Assembly (NCBI GenBank): GCA_958298945.1
Contig: OY282609.1
Span: 42,174,954 to 42,238,953, forward strand
Source: Atherix ibis
Taxonomy: Eukaryota > Arthropoda > Insecta > Diptera > Athericidae
Reading direction: 5' to 3'
DNA: 64,000 nt
The position numbers and the translations under genes were made by a program. Each line of letters opens with the position of its first letter. Positions within the stretch are counted from its first letter, which is position 1. Positions 25,300 to 38,104 of this stretch are shown piece by piece. The notes beneath the pieces are model-generated. The model worked only from the letters and a program-made list of their open reading frames with translations. It was not told the DNA's origin and made no database searches.

Positions 25300-26600
25300 T
25301 ATTTTTCAAGAGGAATATTCAGTGGTATTTTTTAAGAAGAATATTCATTGGTATTTTTCAAGAGGAGTATTCAGTGGTATTTTTCAAGAGGAATATTCAG
25401 TAGTATTTTTTAAGAGGAATATTCAGTGGTATTTTTCAAGAGGAGTATTCAGTGGTATTTTTCAAGAGGAATATTCAGTAGTATTTTTCAAGAAGAATAT
25501 TCATTGGTATTTTCAAAGAGGAATATTCAGTGGTATTTTTCAAAATGGATATTCAGTAGTATTTTTCAAGAGTAATATTCAGTGGTATTTTTCAAGAGGA
25601 ATATTCAGTGGTATTTTTCAAGAGGAATATTCAGTGGTACTTTTCAAAATGGATATTCAGTGGTATTTTTCAAGAGTAATATTCAGTGGTATTTTCCAAG
25701 AGAAATATTCAGTGGTATTTTTCAAGAGGAATATTCAGTGGTATTTTTCAAGAGGAATATTCAGTGGTATTTTTAAAGAAGAATATTCAGTGGTATTTTT
25801 AAAGAAGAATATTCAGTGGTATTTTTCAAGAGGAATATTCAGTGGTATTTTTCAAAAGGAATATTCAATGGTATTTTTCAAGAGGATTATTCAGTGGTAT
25901 TTTTCAAGAGGAGTATTCAGTGGTATTTTTTAAGAGGACTATTCAGTGATATTTTTTCAAGAGGAATACTCAGTGGTATTTTTAAAGAAAAATATTCAGT
26001 GGTATTTTTCAAAAGAAATATTCAGTGGTATTTTTCAAAAGGAATATTCAGTGGTATTTTTTAAGAGGAATATTCAGTGGTATTTTTCAAGAGGAATATT
26101 CAGTGGTATTTTTCAAGAGGAATATTCAGTGGTATTTTTCAAAATGGATATTCAGTAGTATTTTTCAAGAATAATATTCAGTGGTATTTTTCAAGAGGAA
26201 TATTCAGTGGTATTTTCCAAGAGAAATATTCAGTGGTATTTTTCAAGAGGAATATTCAGTGGTATTTTTCAAGAGGAATATTCAGTGGTATTTTTAAAGA
26301 AGAATATTCAGTGGTATTTTTCAAGAGAAATATTCAGTGGTATTTTTCAAAAGGAATATTCAGTGGTATTTTTTAAGAGGAATATTCAGTGGTATTTTTC
26401 AAGAGGAATATTCAGTGGTAGTTTTCAAGAGGAATATTCAGTGGTATTTTTCAAAATGGATATTCAGTAGTAATTTTCAAGAGAAATATTCAGTGGTATT
26501 TTTCAAGAGGATTATTCAGTGGTATTTTTCAAGAGGAATATTTAGTGGTATTTTTCAAAATGGATATTCAGTAGTATTTTTCAAGAGTAATATTCAGTGG
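25300..26600 (+). repeat. 1,301-bp higher-order repeat, copy 1
   Basis: The length is 50 monomers plus one base from the six-T variant GATATTTTTTCAAGAGG near 25,950. It carries AAGAAGAATATTCATTGG, TATTTTCAAAGAGG, GTGGTACTTTTC, paired AAAGAAG monomers, GAATACTC, AAAGAAAAAT, AAGAATAAT, GTAGTTTTC and GTAATTTTC monomers in that order. Confidence 0.85.
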
Positions 26601-27925
26601 TATTTTTCAAGAGGAATATTCAGTGGTATTTTTTAAGAAGAATATTCATTGGTATTTTTCAAGAGGAGTATTCAGTGGTATTTTTCAAGAGGAATATTCA
26701 GAAGTATTTTTTAAGAGGAATATTCAGTGGTATTTTTCAAGAGGAGTATTCAGTGGTATTTTTCAAGAGGAATATTCAGTAGTATTTTTCAAGAAGAATA
26801 TTCATTGGTATTTTCAAAGAGGAATATTCAGTGGTATTTTTCAAAATGGATATTCAGTAGTATTTTTCAAGAGTAATATTCAGTGGTATTTTTCAAGAGG
26901 AATATTCAGTGGTATTTTTCAAGAGGAATATTCAGTGGTACTTTTCAAAATGGATATTCAGTGGTATTTTTCAAGAGTAATATTCAGTGGTATTTTCCAA
27001 GAGAAATATTCAGTGGTATTTTTCAAGAGGAATATTCAGTGGTATTTTTCAAGAGGAATATTCAGTGGTATTTTTAAAGAAGAATATTCAGTGGTATTTT
27101 TAAAGAAGAATATTCAGTGGTATTTTTCAAGAGAAATATTCAGTGGTATTTTTCAAAAGGAATATTCAGTGGTATTTTTCAAGAGGATTATTCAGTGGTA
27201 TTTTTCAAGAGGAGTATTCAGTGGTATTTTTTAAGAGGACTATTCAGTGATATTTTTTCAAGAGGAATACTCAGTGGTATTTTTAAAGAAAAATATTCAG
27301 TGGTATTTTTCAAAAGAAATATTCAGTGGTATTTTTCAAAAGGAATATTCAGTGGTATTTTTTAAGAGGAATATTCAGTGGTATTTTTCAAGAGGAATAT
27401 TCAGTGGTATTTTTCAAGAGGAATATTCAGTGGTATTTTTCAAAATGGATATTCAGTAGTATTTTTCAAGAATAATATTCAGTGGTATTTTTCAAGAGGA
27501 ATATTCAGTGGTATTTTCCAAGAGAAATATTCAGTGGTATTTTTCAAGAGGAATATTCAGTGGTATTTTTCAAGAGGAATATTCAGTGGTATTTTTAAAG
27601 AAGAATATTCAGTGGTATTTTTCAAGAGAAATATTCAGTGGTATTTTTCAAAAGGAATATTCAGTGGTATTTTTTAAGAGGAATATTCAGTGGTATTTTT
27701 CAAGAGGAATATTCAGTGGTAGTTTTCAAGAGGAATATTCAGTGGTATTTTTCAAAATGGATATTCAGTAGTAATTTTCAAGAGAAATATTCAGTGGTAT
27801 TTTTCAAGAGGATTATTCAGTGGTATTTTTCAAGAGGAATATTTAGTGGTATTTTTCAAAATGGATATTCAGTAGTATTTTTCAAGAGTAATATTCAGTG
27901 GTATTTTTCAAGAGGAATATTCAGT
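26601..27925 (+). repeat. 1,301-bp higher-order repeat, copy 2
   Basis: It follows copy 1 directly and matches at a constant offset of 1,301 until about 27,925, including the six-T monomer near 27,251. A few private changes are visible, such as CAGAAGTATTT near 26,700 where copy 1 has CAGTAGTATTT. Confidence 0.85.
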
Positions 27926-30095
27926 GGTATTTTCCAAGAGAAATATTCAGTGGTATTTTTCAAGACGATTATTCAGTGGTATTTTTCAAGAGGAATATTC
28001 AGTAGTATTTTTCAAGAAGAAAATTCAGTGGTATTTTTCAAGAGGTATATTCAGCGGTATTTTAAAAGAGGAATAATTAGTGTTATTTTTCAAGAGGAAT
28101 ATTCAGTGGTATTTTTCAAGAGAAATATTCAGTGGTATTTTTCATGACGATTATTCAGTGGTATTTTTCAAGAGGAATATTCAGTGGTATTTTTCAAGAA
28201 GAAAATTCAGTGGTATCTTCTAAGAGGAATATTCAGTGGTATTTTTAAAGAGTAATATTCAGTGGTATTTTTCAAGAAGAATATTCAGTGGTATTTTTCA
28301 AGATTAATATTCAGTGGTATTTTTCAAGAGGAAAACTCAGTTGTATTTTTTAAGAGGAGTATTCAGTGGTGTTTTAGAGGAATATTCAGTGGTATTTTTC
28401 AAGAGGAATATTCAGTGGTATTTTTCAAGAGGAATATTTAGTGATATTTTTCAAGAGAAATATTCGGTGGTATTTTTCAAGGGGAATATTCAATGGTATT
28501 TCTTAAGAGGAATATTCAGTGGTATTTTTCAAGAGGAGTATTCAGTGGTATTTTTCAAGAGGAGTATTCAGTGGTATTTTTCAAGAAGAATATTCATTGG
28601 TATTTTTAAAGAGGAATATTCAGAGGTATTTTTCAAAACGAATATTCAGTGGTATTTTTCAAGAGTAATATTGAGTGGTATTTTTCAAGACGATTATTCA
28701 GTGGTATTTATCAAGAAGAAAAATTCAGTGATATTTTTCAAGAGATATATTCAGTGGTATTTTTCAAGAGGAATATTCAGTGGAATTTTTCAAGAGGAAA
28801 ACTCAGTTGTATATTTTAAGAGGAGTATTCAGTGGTATTTTTCAAAAGGAATATTCGGTGGTATTTTTCAAGAGGAATATTCAGTGGTATTTTTCAAGAG
28901 GACTATTCAGTGATATTTTGTATGTTTCAAAAGGAAATATTCAGTAGAATTTTTAAAGAGGAATATTCAGTGGTATTTTTCAAGAGAAAAATTCAGTGGT
29001 ATTTTTCAAGAGGAATATTCAGTGGTATTTTTCAAGAGGAATATTCAGTGGTATTTTTAAAGAAGAATGTTCAGTGGTATTTTTCAAGAGAAATATTCAG
29101 TGGTATTTTTCAAAAGGAATATTCAGTGGTATTTTTTAAGAGGAATATTCAGTGGTATTTTTCAAGAGGAATATTCAGTGGTATTTTTCAAGAGGAATAT
29201 TCAGTGGTATTTTTCAAAATGGATATTCAGTAGTATTTTTCAAGAGTAATATTCAGTGGTATTTTTCAAGAGGAATATTCAGTGGTATTTTCCAAGAGAA
29301 ATATTCAGTGGTATTTTTCAAGAGGAATATTCAGTGGTATTTTTCAAGAGGAATATTCAGTGGTATTTTTCAAAAGGAATATGCAGTGGTATTTTTTAAG
29401 AGGAATATTCAGTGGTATTTTTCAAGAGCAATATTCAGTGGTACTTTTCAAAATGGATATTCAGTGGTATTTTTCAAGAGTAATATTCAGTGGTATTTTC
29501 CAAGAGAAATATTCAGTGGTATTTTTCAAGAGGAATATTCAGTGGTATTTTTCAAGAGGAATATTCAGTGGTATTTTTAAAGAAGAATATTCAGTGGTAT
29601 TTTTAAAGAAGAATATTCAGTGGTATTTTTCAAGAGAAATATTCAGTGGTATTTTTCAAAAGGAATATTCAGTGGTATTTTTCAAGAGGATTATTCAGTG
29701 GTATTTTTCAAGAGGAGTATTCAGTGGTATTTTTTAAGAGGACTATTCAGTGATATTTTTCAAGAGGAATACTCAGTGGTATTTTTAAAGAAAAATATTC
29801 AGTGGTATTTTTCAAAAGAAATATTCAGTGGTATTTTTCAAAAGGAATATTCAGTGGTATTTTTTAAGAGGAATATTCAGTGGTATTTGTCAAGAGGAAT
29901 ATTCAGTGGTATTTTTCAAGAGGAATATTCAGTGGTATTTTTCAAAATGGATATTCAGTAGTATTTTTCAAGAATAATATTCAGTGGTATTTTTCAAGAG
30001 GAATATTCAGTGGTATTTTCCAAGAGAAATATTCAGTGGTATTTTTCAAGAGGAATATTCAGTGGTATTTTTCAAGAGGAATATTCAGTGGTATT
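27926..30095 (+). repeat. Block where D and J markers first meet
   Basis: A D cassette lies near 28,340-28,390. It is followed by GAAGAAAAATTC (27-bp monomer, about 28,708) and then a degenerate J monomer at 28,908 reading GATATTTTGTATGTTTC, the first J since 11,890. Bases from about 29,040 to 30,230 are repeated at 36,543-37,733, offset 7,503. Confidence 0.72.
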
Positions 30096-32809
30096 TTTAA
30101 AGAAGAATATTCAGTGGTATTTTTCAAGAGAAATATTCAGTGGTATTTTTCAAAAGGAATATTCAGTGGTATTTTTTAAGAGGAATATTCAGTGGTATTT
30201 TTCAAGAGGAATATTCAGTGGTAGTTTTCAAGAGGAATATTCAGTGGTATTTTTCAAAATGGATATTCAGTAGTAATTTTCAAGAGAAATATTCAGTGGT
30301 ATTTTTCAAGAGGATTATTCAGTGGTATTTTTCAAGAGGAATATTCAGTGGTATTTTTCAAGACGATTATTCAGTGGTATTTTTCAAGAGGAATATTCAG
30401 TAGTATTTTTCAAGAAGAAAATTCAGTGGTATTTTTCAAGAGGTATATTCAGTGGTATTTTTCAAGACGATTATTCAGTGGTATTTTTCAAGAGGAATAT
30501 TCAGTGGTATTTTTCAAGAAGAAAATTCAGTGGTATCTTCCAAGAGGAATATTCAGTGGTATTTTTAAAGAGTAATATTCAGTGGTATTTTTCAAGAAGA
30601 ATATTCAGTGGTATTTTTCAAGATTAATATTCAGTGGTATTTTTCAAGAGGAAAACTCAGTTGTATTTTTTAAGAGGAGTATTCAGTGGTGTTTTAGAGG
30701 AATATTCAGTGGTATTTTTCAAGAGGAATATTCAGTGGTATTTTTCAAGAGGAATATTCAGTGGTATTTTTCAAAATGGATATTCAGTAGTATTTTTCAA
30801 GAATAATATTCAGTGGTATTTTTCAAGAGGAATATTCAGTGGTATTTTCCAAGAGAAATATTCAGTGTTATTTTTCAAGAGAAATATTCAGTGGTATTTT
30901 TCAAGAGGAATATTCAGTGGTATTTTTAAAGAAGAATATTCAGTGGTATTTTTCAAGAGAAATATTCAGTGGTATTTTTCAAAAGGAATATTCAGTGGTA
31001 TTTTTTAAGAGGAATATTCAGTGGTATTTTTCAAGAGGAATATTCAATGGTAGTTTTCAAGAGGAATATTCAGTGGTATTTTTCAAAATGGATATTCAGT
31101 AGTAATTTTCAAGAGAAATATTCAGTGGTATTTTTCAAGAGGATTATTCAGTGGTATTTTTCAAGAGGAATATTCAGTGGTATTTTTCAAAATGGATATT
31201 CAGTAGTATTTTTCAAGAGTAATATTCAGTGGTATTTTTCAAGAGGAATATTCAGTGGTATTTTCCAAGAGAAATATTCAGTGGTATTTTTCAAGACGAT
31301 TATTCAGTGGTATTTTTCAAGAGGAATATTCAGTAGTATTTTTCAAGAAGAAAATTCAGTGGTATTTTTCAAGAGGTATATTCAGCGGTATTTTAAAAGA
31401 GGAATAATTAGTGGTATTTTTCAAGAGGAATATTCAGCGGTATTTTAAAAGAGGAATAATTAGTGGTATTTTTCAAGAGGAATATTCAGTGGTATTTTTC
31501 AAGAGAAATATTCAGTGGTATTTTTCAAGACGATTATTCAGTGGTATTTTTCAAGAGGAATATTCAGTGGTATTTTTCAAGAAGAAAATTCAGTGGTATC
31601 TTCCAAGAGGAATATTCAGTGGTATTTTTAAAGAGTAATATTCAGTGGTATTTTTCAAGAAGAATATTCAGTGGTATTTTTCAAGATTAATATTCAGTGA
31701 TATTTTTCAAGAGGAAAACTCAGTTGTATTTTTTAAGAGGAGTATTCAGTGGTGTTTTAGAGGAATATTCAGTGGTATTTTTCAAGAGGAATATTCAGTG
31801 GTATTTTTCAAGTGGAATATTCAGTGATATTTTTCAAGAGAAATATTCGGTGGTATTTTTCAAGGGGAATATTCAATGATATTTCTTAAGAGGAATATTC
31901 AGTGGTATTTTTCAAGAGGAGTATTCAGTGGTATTTTTCAAGAGGAATATTCAGTGGTATTTTTCAAGAAGAATATTCATTGGTATTTTTAAAGAGGAAT
32001 ATTCAGAGGTATTTTTCAAAACGAATATTCAGTGGTATTTTTCAAGAGTAATATTGAGTGGTATTTTTCAAGACGATTATTCAGTGGTATTTATCAAGAA
32101 GAAAAATTCAGTGATATTTTTCAAGACATATATTCAGTGGTATTTTTCAAGAGGAATATTCAGTGGAATTTTTCAAGAGGAAAACTCTGTTGTATATTTT
32201 AAGAGGAGTATTCAGTGGTATTTTTCAAAAGGAATATTCGGTGGTATTTTTCAAGAGGAATATTCAGTGGTATTTTTCAAGAGGACTATTTAGTGATACT
32301 TGGTATGTTTCAAAAGGAAATATTCAGTAGAATTTTTAAAGAGGAATATTCAGTGGTATTTTTCAAGAGAAAAATTCAGTGGTATTTTTCAAGTGGAATA
32401 TTCAGTGGTATTTTTCAGAGGACTATTCAGTGATATTTGGTATTTTTCAAGAGGAAATATTCAGTAGAATTTTTAAAGAGGAATATTCAGAGGTATTTTT
32501 CAAGAGAAAAATTCAGTGGTATTTTTCAATTGGAATATTCAGTGGTATTTTTCAACAGGAATATTCAGTGGTATTTTTCAAGAGAAATATTCGGTGGTAT
32601 TTTTTAAGAGGATTATTCAGTGGTATTTTTCAAGAGGAGTATTCAGTGGTATTTTTCAAGAGGACTATTCAGTGATATTTTTCAAGAGGAATATTCAGTG
32701 GTATTTTTCAAGAGGATTATTCAGTGGTATTTTTCAAGAGGAATATTCAGTGGTATTTTTCAAAATGGATATTCAGTAGTATTTTTCAAGAGTAATATTC
32801 AGTGGTATT
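30096..32809 (+). repeat. 2,714-bp higher-order repeat, copy 1
   Basis: The length equals 104 monomers plus 10 bp. That sum is explained by two D monomers (minus 6), two J monomers (plus 16), one 27-bp GAAGAAAAATTC monomer (plus 1) and one TTTTTCAGAGG monomer (minus 1). It also holds a doubled cassette GGTATATTCAGCGG, AAAAGAGGAATAATTAG (about 31,370-31,470). The J monomers at 32,291 and 32,428 form a close pair. Confidence 0.88.
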
Positions 32810-35522
32810 TTTAAAGAAGAATATTCAGTGGTATTTTTCAAGAGAAATATTCGGTGGTATTTTTCAAAAGGAATATTCAGTGGTATTTTTTAAGAGGAAT
32901 ATTCAGTGGTATTTTTCAAGAGGAATATTCAGTGGTAGTTTTCAAGAGGAATATTCAGTGGTATTTTTCAAAATGGATATTCAGTAGTAATTTTCAAGAG
33001 AAATATTCAGTGGTATTTTTCAAGAGGATTATTCAGTGGTATTTTTCAAGAGGAATATTCAGTGGTATTTTTCAAGACGATTATTCAGTGGTATTTTTCA
33101 AGAGGAATATTCAGTAGTATTTTTCAAGAAGAAAATTCAGTGGTATTTTTCAAGAGGTATATTCAGTGGTATTTTTCAAGACGATTATTCAGTGGTATTT
33201 TTCAAGAGGAATATTCAGTGGTATTTTTCAAGAAGAAAATTCAGTGGTATCTTCCAAGAGGAATATTCAGTGGTATTTTTAAAGAGTAATATTCAGTGGT
33301 ATTTTTCAAGAAGAATATTCAGTGGTATTTTGCAAGATTAATATTCAGTGGTATTTTTCAAGAGGAAAACTCAGTTGTATTTTTTAAGAGGAGTATTCAG
33401 TGGTGTTTTAGAGGAATATTCAGTGGTATTTTTCAAGAGGAATATTCAGTGGTATTTTTCAAGAGGAATATTCAGTGGTATTTTTCAAAATGGATATTCA
33501 GTAGTATTTTTCAAGAATAATATTCAGTGGTATTTTTCAAGAGGAATATTCAGTGGTATTTTCCAAGAGAAATATTCAGTGGTATTTTTCAAGAGAAATA
33601 TTCAGTGGTATTTTTCAAGAGGAATATTCAGTGGTATTTTTAAAGAAGAATATTCAGTGCTATTTTTCAAGAGAAATATTCAGTGGTATTTTTCAAAAGG
33701 AATATTCAGTGGTATTTTTTAAGAGGAATATTCAGTGGTATTTTTCAAGAGGAATATTCAATGGTAGTTTTCAAGAGGAATATTCAGTGGTATTTTTCAA
33801 AATGGATATTCAGTAGTAATTTTCAAGAGAAATATTCAGTGGTATTTTTCAAGAGGATTATTCAGTGGTATTTTTCAAGAGGAATATTCAGTGGTATTTT
33901 TCAAAATGGATATTCAGTAGTATTTTTCAAGAGTAATATTCAGTGGTATTTTTCAAGAGGAATATTCAGTGGTATTTTCCAAGAGAAATATTCAGTGGTA
34001 TTTTTCAAGACGATTATTCAGTGGTATTTTTCAAGAGGAATATTCAGTAGTATTTTTCAAGAAGAAAATTCAGTGGTATTTTTCAAGAGGTATATTCAGC
34101 GGTATTTTAAAAGAGGAATAATTAGTGGTATTTTTCAAGAGGAATATTCAGCGGTATTTTAAAAGAGGAATAATTAGTGGTATTTTTCAAGAGGAATATT
34201 CAGTGGTATTTTTCAAGAGAAATATTCAGTGGTATTTTTCAAGACGATTATTCAGTGGTATTTTTCAAGAGGAATATTCAGTGGTATTTTTCAAGAAGAA
34301 AATTCAGTGGTATCTTCCAAGAGGAATATTCAGTGGTATTTTTAAAGAGTAATATTCAGTGGTATTTTTCAAGAAGAATATTCAGTGGTATTTTTCAAGA
34401 TTAATATTCAGTGGTATTTTTCAAGAGGAAAACTCAGTTGTATTTTTTAAGAGGAGTATTCAGTGGTGTTTTAGAGGAATATTCAGTGGTATTTTTCAAG
34501 AGGAATATTCAGTGGTATTTTTCAAGTGGAATATTCAGTGATATTTTTCAAGAGAAATATTCGGTGGTATTTTTCAAGGGGAATATTCAATGATATTTCT
34601 TAAGAGGAATATTCAGTGGTATTTTTCAAGAGGAGTATTCAGTGGTATTTTTCAAGAGGAATATTCAGTGGTATTTTTCAAGAAGAATATTCATTGGTAT
34701 TTTTAAAGAGGAATATTCAGAGGTATTTTTCAAAACGAATATTCAGTGGTATTTTTCAAGAGTAATATTGAGTGGTATTTTTCAAGACGATTATTCAGTG
34801 GTATTTATCAAGAAGAAAAATTCAGTGATATTTTTCAAGAGATATTTAGTGGTATTTTTCAAGAGGAATATTCAGTGGAATTTTTCAAGAGGAAAACTCA
34901 GTTGTATATTTTAAGAGGAGTATTCAGTGGTATTTTTCAAAAGGAATATTCGGTGGTATTTTTCAAGAGGAATATTCAGTGGTATTTTTCAAGAGGACTA
35001 TTTAGTGATACTTGGTATGTTTCAAAAGGAAATATTCAGTAGAATTTTTAAAGAGGAATATTCAGTGGTATTTTTCAAGAGAAAAATTCAGTGGTATTTT
35101 TCAAGTGGAATATTCAGTGGTATTTTTCAGAGGACTATTCAGTGATATTTGGTATTTTTCAAGAGGAAATATTCAGTAGAATTTTTAAAGAGGAATATTC
35201 AGAGGTATTTTTCAAGAGAAAAATTCAGTGGTATTTTTCAATTGGAATATTCAGTGGTATTTTTCAACAGGAATATTCAGTGGTATTTTTCAAGAGAAAT
35301 ATTCGGTGGTATTTTTTAAGAGGATTATTCAGTGGTATTTTTCAAGAGGAGTATTCAGTGGTATTTTTCAAGAGGACTATTCAGTGATATTTTTCAAGAG
35401 GAATATTCAGTGGTATTTTTCAAGAGGATTATTCAGTGGTATTTTTCAAGAGGAATATTCAGTGGTATTTTTCAAAATGGATATTCAGTAGTATTTTTCA
35501 AGAGTAATATTCAGTGGTATTT
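32810..35522 (+). repeat. 2,714-bp higher-order repeat, copy 2
   Basis: It matches copy 1 at offset 2,714 to about 34,840, then at 2,712 after a 2-bp deletion in GAGATATTTAG, to about 35,522. Small private changes include TTTTGCAAGATTAAT near 33,330. J monomers are at 35,003 and 35,140. Confidence 0.88.
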
Positions 35523-38104
35523 TTCAAGAGGAATATTCAGTGGTATTTTCCAAGAGAAATATTCAGTGGTATTTTTCAAGACGATTATTCAGTGGCATTT
35601 TTCAAGAGGAATATTCAGTAGTATTTTTCAAGAAGAAAATTCAGTGGTATTTTTCAAGAGGTATATTCAGCGGTATTTTAAAAGAGGAATAATTAGTGGT
35701 ATTTTTCAAGAGGAATATTCAGTGGTATTTTTCAAGAGAAATATTCAGTCGTATTTTTCAAGACGATTATTCAGTGGTATTTTTCAAGAGGAATATTCAG
35801 TGGTATTTTTCAAGAAGAAAATTCAGTGGTATCTTCCAAGACGAATATTCAGTGGTATTTTTAAAGAGTAATATTCAGTGGTATTTTTCAAGAAGAATAT
35901 TCAGTGCTATTTTTCAAGATTAATATTCAGTGGTATTTTTCAAGAGGAAAACTCAGTTGTATTTTTTAAGAGGAGTATTCAGTGGTGTTTTAGAGGAATA
36001 TTCAGTGGTATTTTTCAAGAGGAATATTCAGTGGTATTTTTCAAGAGGAATATTCAGTGATATTTTTCAAGAGAAATATTCGGTGGTATTTTTCAAGGGG
36101 AATATTCAATGGTATTTTTTAAGAGGAATATTCAGTGGTATTTTTCAAGAGGAGTATTCAGTGGTATTTTTCAAGAGGAATATTCAGTGGTATTTTTCAA
36201 GAAGAATATTCATTGGTATTTTTCAAGAGGAGTATTCAGTGGTATTTTTCAAGAGGAATATTCAGTAGTATTTTTTAAGAGGAATATTCAGTGGTATTTT
36301 TCAAGAGGAGTATTCAGTGGTATTTTTCAAGAGGAATATTCAGTAGTATTTTTCAAGAAGAATATTCATTGGTATTTTCAAAGAGGAATATTCAGTGGTA
36401 TTTTTCAAAATGGATATTCAGTAGTATTTTTCAAGAGTAATATTCAGTGGTATTTTTCAAGAGGAATATTCAGTGGTATTTTCCAAGAGAAATATTCAGT
36501 GGTATTTTTCAAGAGGAATATTCAGTGGTATTTTTCAAGAAGAATATTCAGTGGTATTTTTAAAGAAGAATGTTCAGTGGTATTTTTCAAGAGAAATATT
36601 CAGTGGTATTTTTCAAAAGGAATATTCAGTGGTATTTTTTAAGAGGAATATTCAGTGGTATTTTTCAAGAGGAATATTCAGTGGTATTTTTCAAGAGGAA
36701 TATTCAGTGGTATTTTTCAAAATGGATATTCAGTAGTATTTTTCAAGAGTAATATTCAGTGGTATTTTTCAAGTGGAATATTCAGTGGTATTTTCCAAGA
36801 GAAATATTCAGTGGTATTTTTCAAGAGGAATATTCAGTGGTATTTTTCAAGAGGAATATTCAGTGGTATTTTTCAAAAGGAATATTCAGTGGTATTTTTT
36901 AAGAGGAATATTCAGTGGTATTTTTCAAGAGGAATATTCAGTGGTACTTTTCAAAATGGATATTCAGTGGTATTTTTCAAGAGTAATATTCAGTGGTATT
37001 TTCCAAGAGAAATATTCAGTGGTATTTTTCAAGAGGAATATTCAGTGGTATTTTTCAAGAGGAATATTCAGTGGTATTTTTAAAGAAGAATATTCAGTGA
37101 TATTTTTAAAGAAGAATATTCAGTGGTATTTTTCAAGAGAAATATTCAGTGGTATTTTTCAAAAGGAATATTCAGTGGTATTTTTCAAGAGGATTATTCA
37201 GTGGTATTTTTCAAGAGGAGTATTCAGTGGTATTTTTTAAGAGGACTATTCAGTGATATTTTTCAAGAGGAATACTCAGTGGTATTTTTAAAGAAAAATA
37301 TTCAGTGGTATTTTTCAAAAGAAATATTCAGTGGTATTTTTCAAAAGGAATATTCAGTGGTATTTTTTAAGAGGAATATTCAGTGGTATTTTTCAAGAGG
37401 AATATTCAGTGGTATTTTTCAAGAGGAATATTCAGTGGTATTTTTCAAAATGGATATTCAGTAGTATTTTTCAAGAATAATATTCAGTGGTATTTTTCAA
37501 GAGGAATATTCAGTGGTATTTTCCAAGAGAAATATTCAGTGGTATTTTTCAAGAGGAATATTCAGTGGTATTTTTCAAGAGGAATATTCAGTGGTATTTT
37601 TAAAGAAGAATATTCAGTGGTATTTTTCAAGAGAAATATTCAGTGGTATTTTTCAAAAGGAATATTCAGTGGTATTTTTTAAGAGGAATATTCAGTGGTA
37701 TTTTTCAAGAGGAATATTCAGTGGTAGATTTCAAGAGAAATATTCAGTGGTATTTTTCAAAATGGATATTCAGTAGTAATTTTCAAGAGAAATATTCAGT
37801 GGTATTTTTCAAGAGGATTATTCAGTGGTATTTTTCAAGAGGAATATTCAGTGGTATTTTTCAAAATGGATATTCAGTAGTATTTTTCAAGAGTAATATT
37901 CAGTGGTATTTTTCAAGAGGAATATTCAGTGGTATTTTCAAAGAGAAATATTCAGTGGTATTTTTCAAGACGATTATTCAGTGGTATTTTTCAAGAGGAA
38001 TATTCAGTAGTATTTTTCAAGAAGAAAATTCAGTGGTATTTTTCAAAAGGAATATTCAGTGGTATTTTTTAAGAGGAATATTCAGTGGTATTTTTCAAGA
38101 GGAA
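35523..38104 (+). repeat. Mosaic segment assembled from two distant blocks
   Basis: Bases 35,565-36,465 follow 24.7-25.6 kb at offset 10,865, sharing rare variants GTGGCATTT, CAGTCGTATTT and a run of CATTGG monomers. Bases 36,543-37,733 follow 29.04-30.23 kb at offset 7,503, sharing GTGGTACTTTTC, GAATACTC and AAGAATAAT. The switch falls near 36.5 kb. Private changes such as GTGCTATTT near 35,908 and GTAGATTTC near 37,725 are present. Confidence 0.72.
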
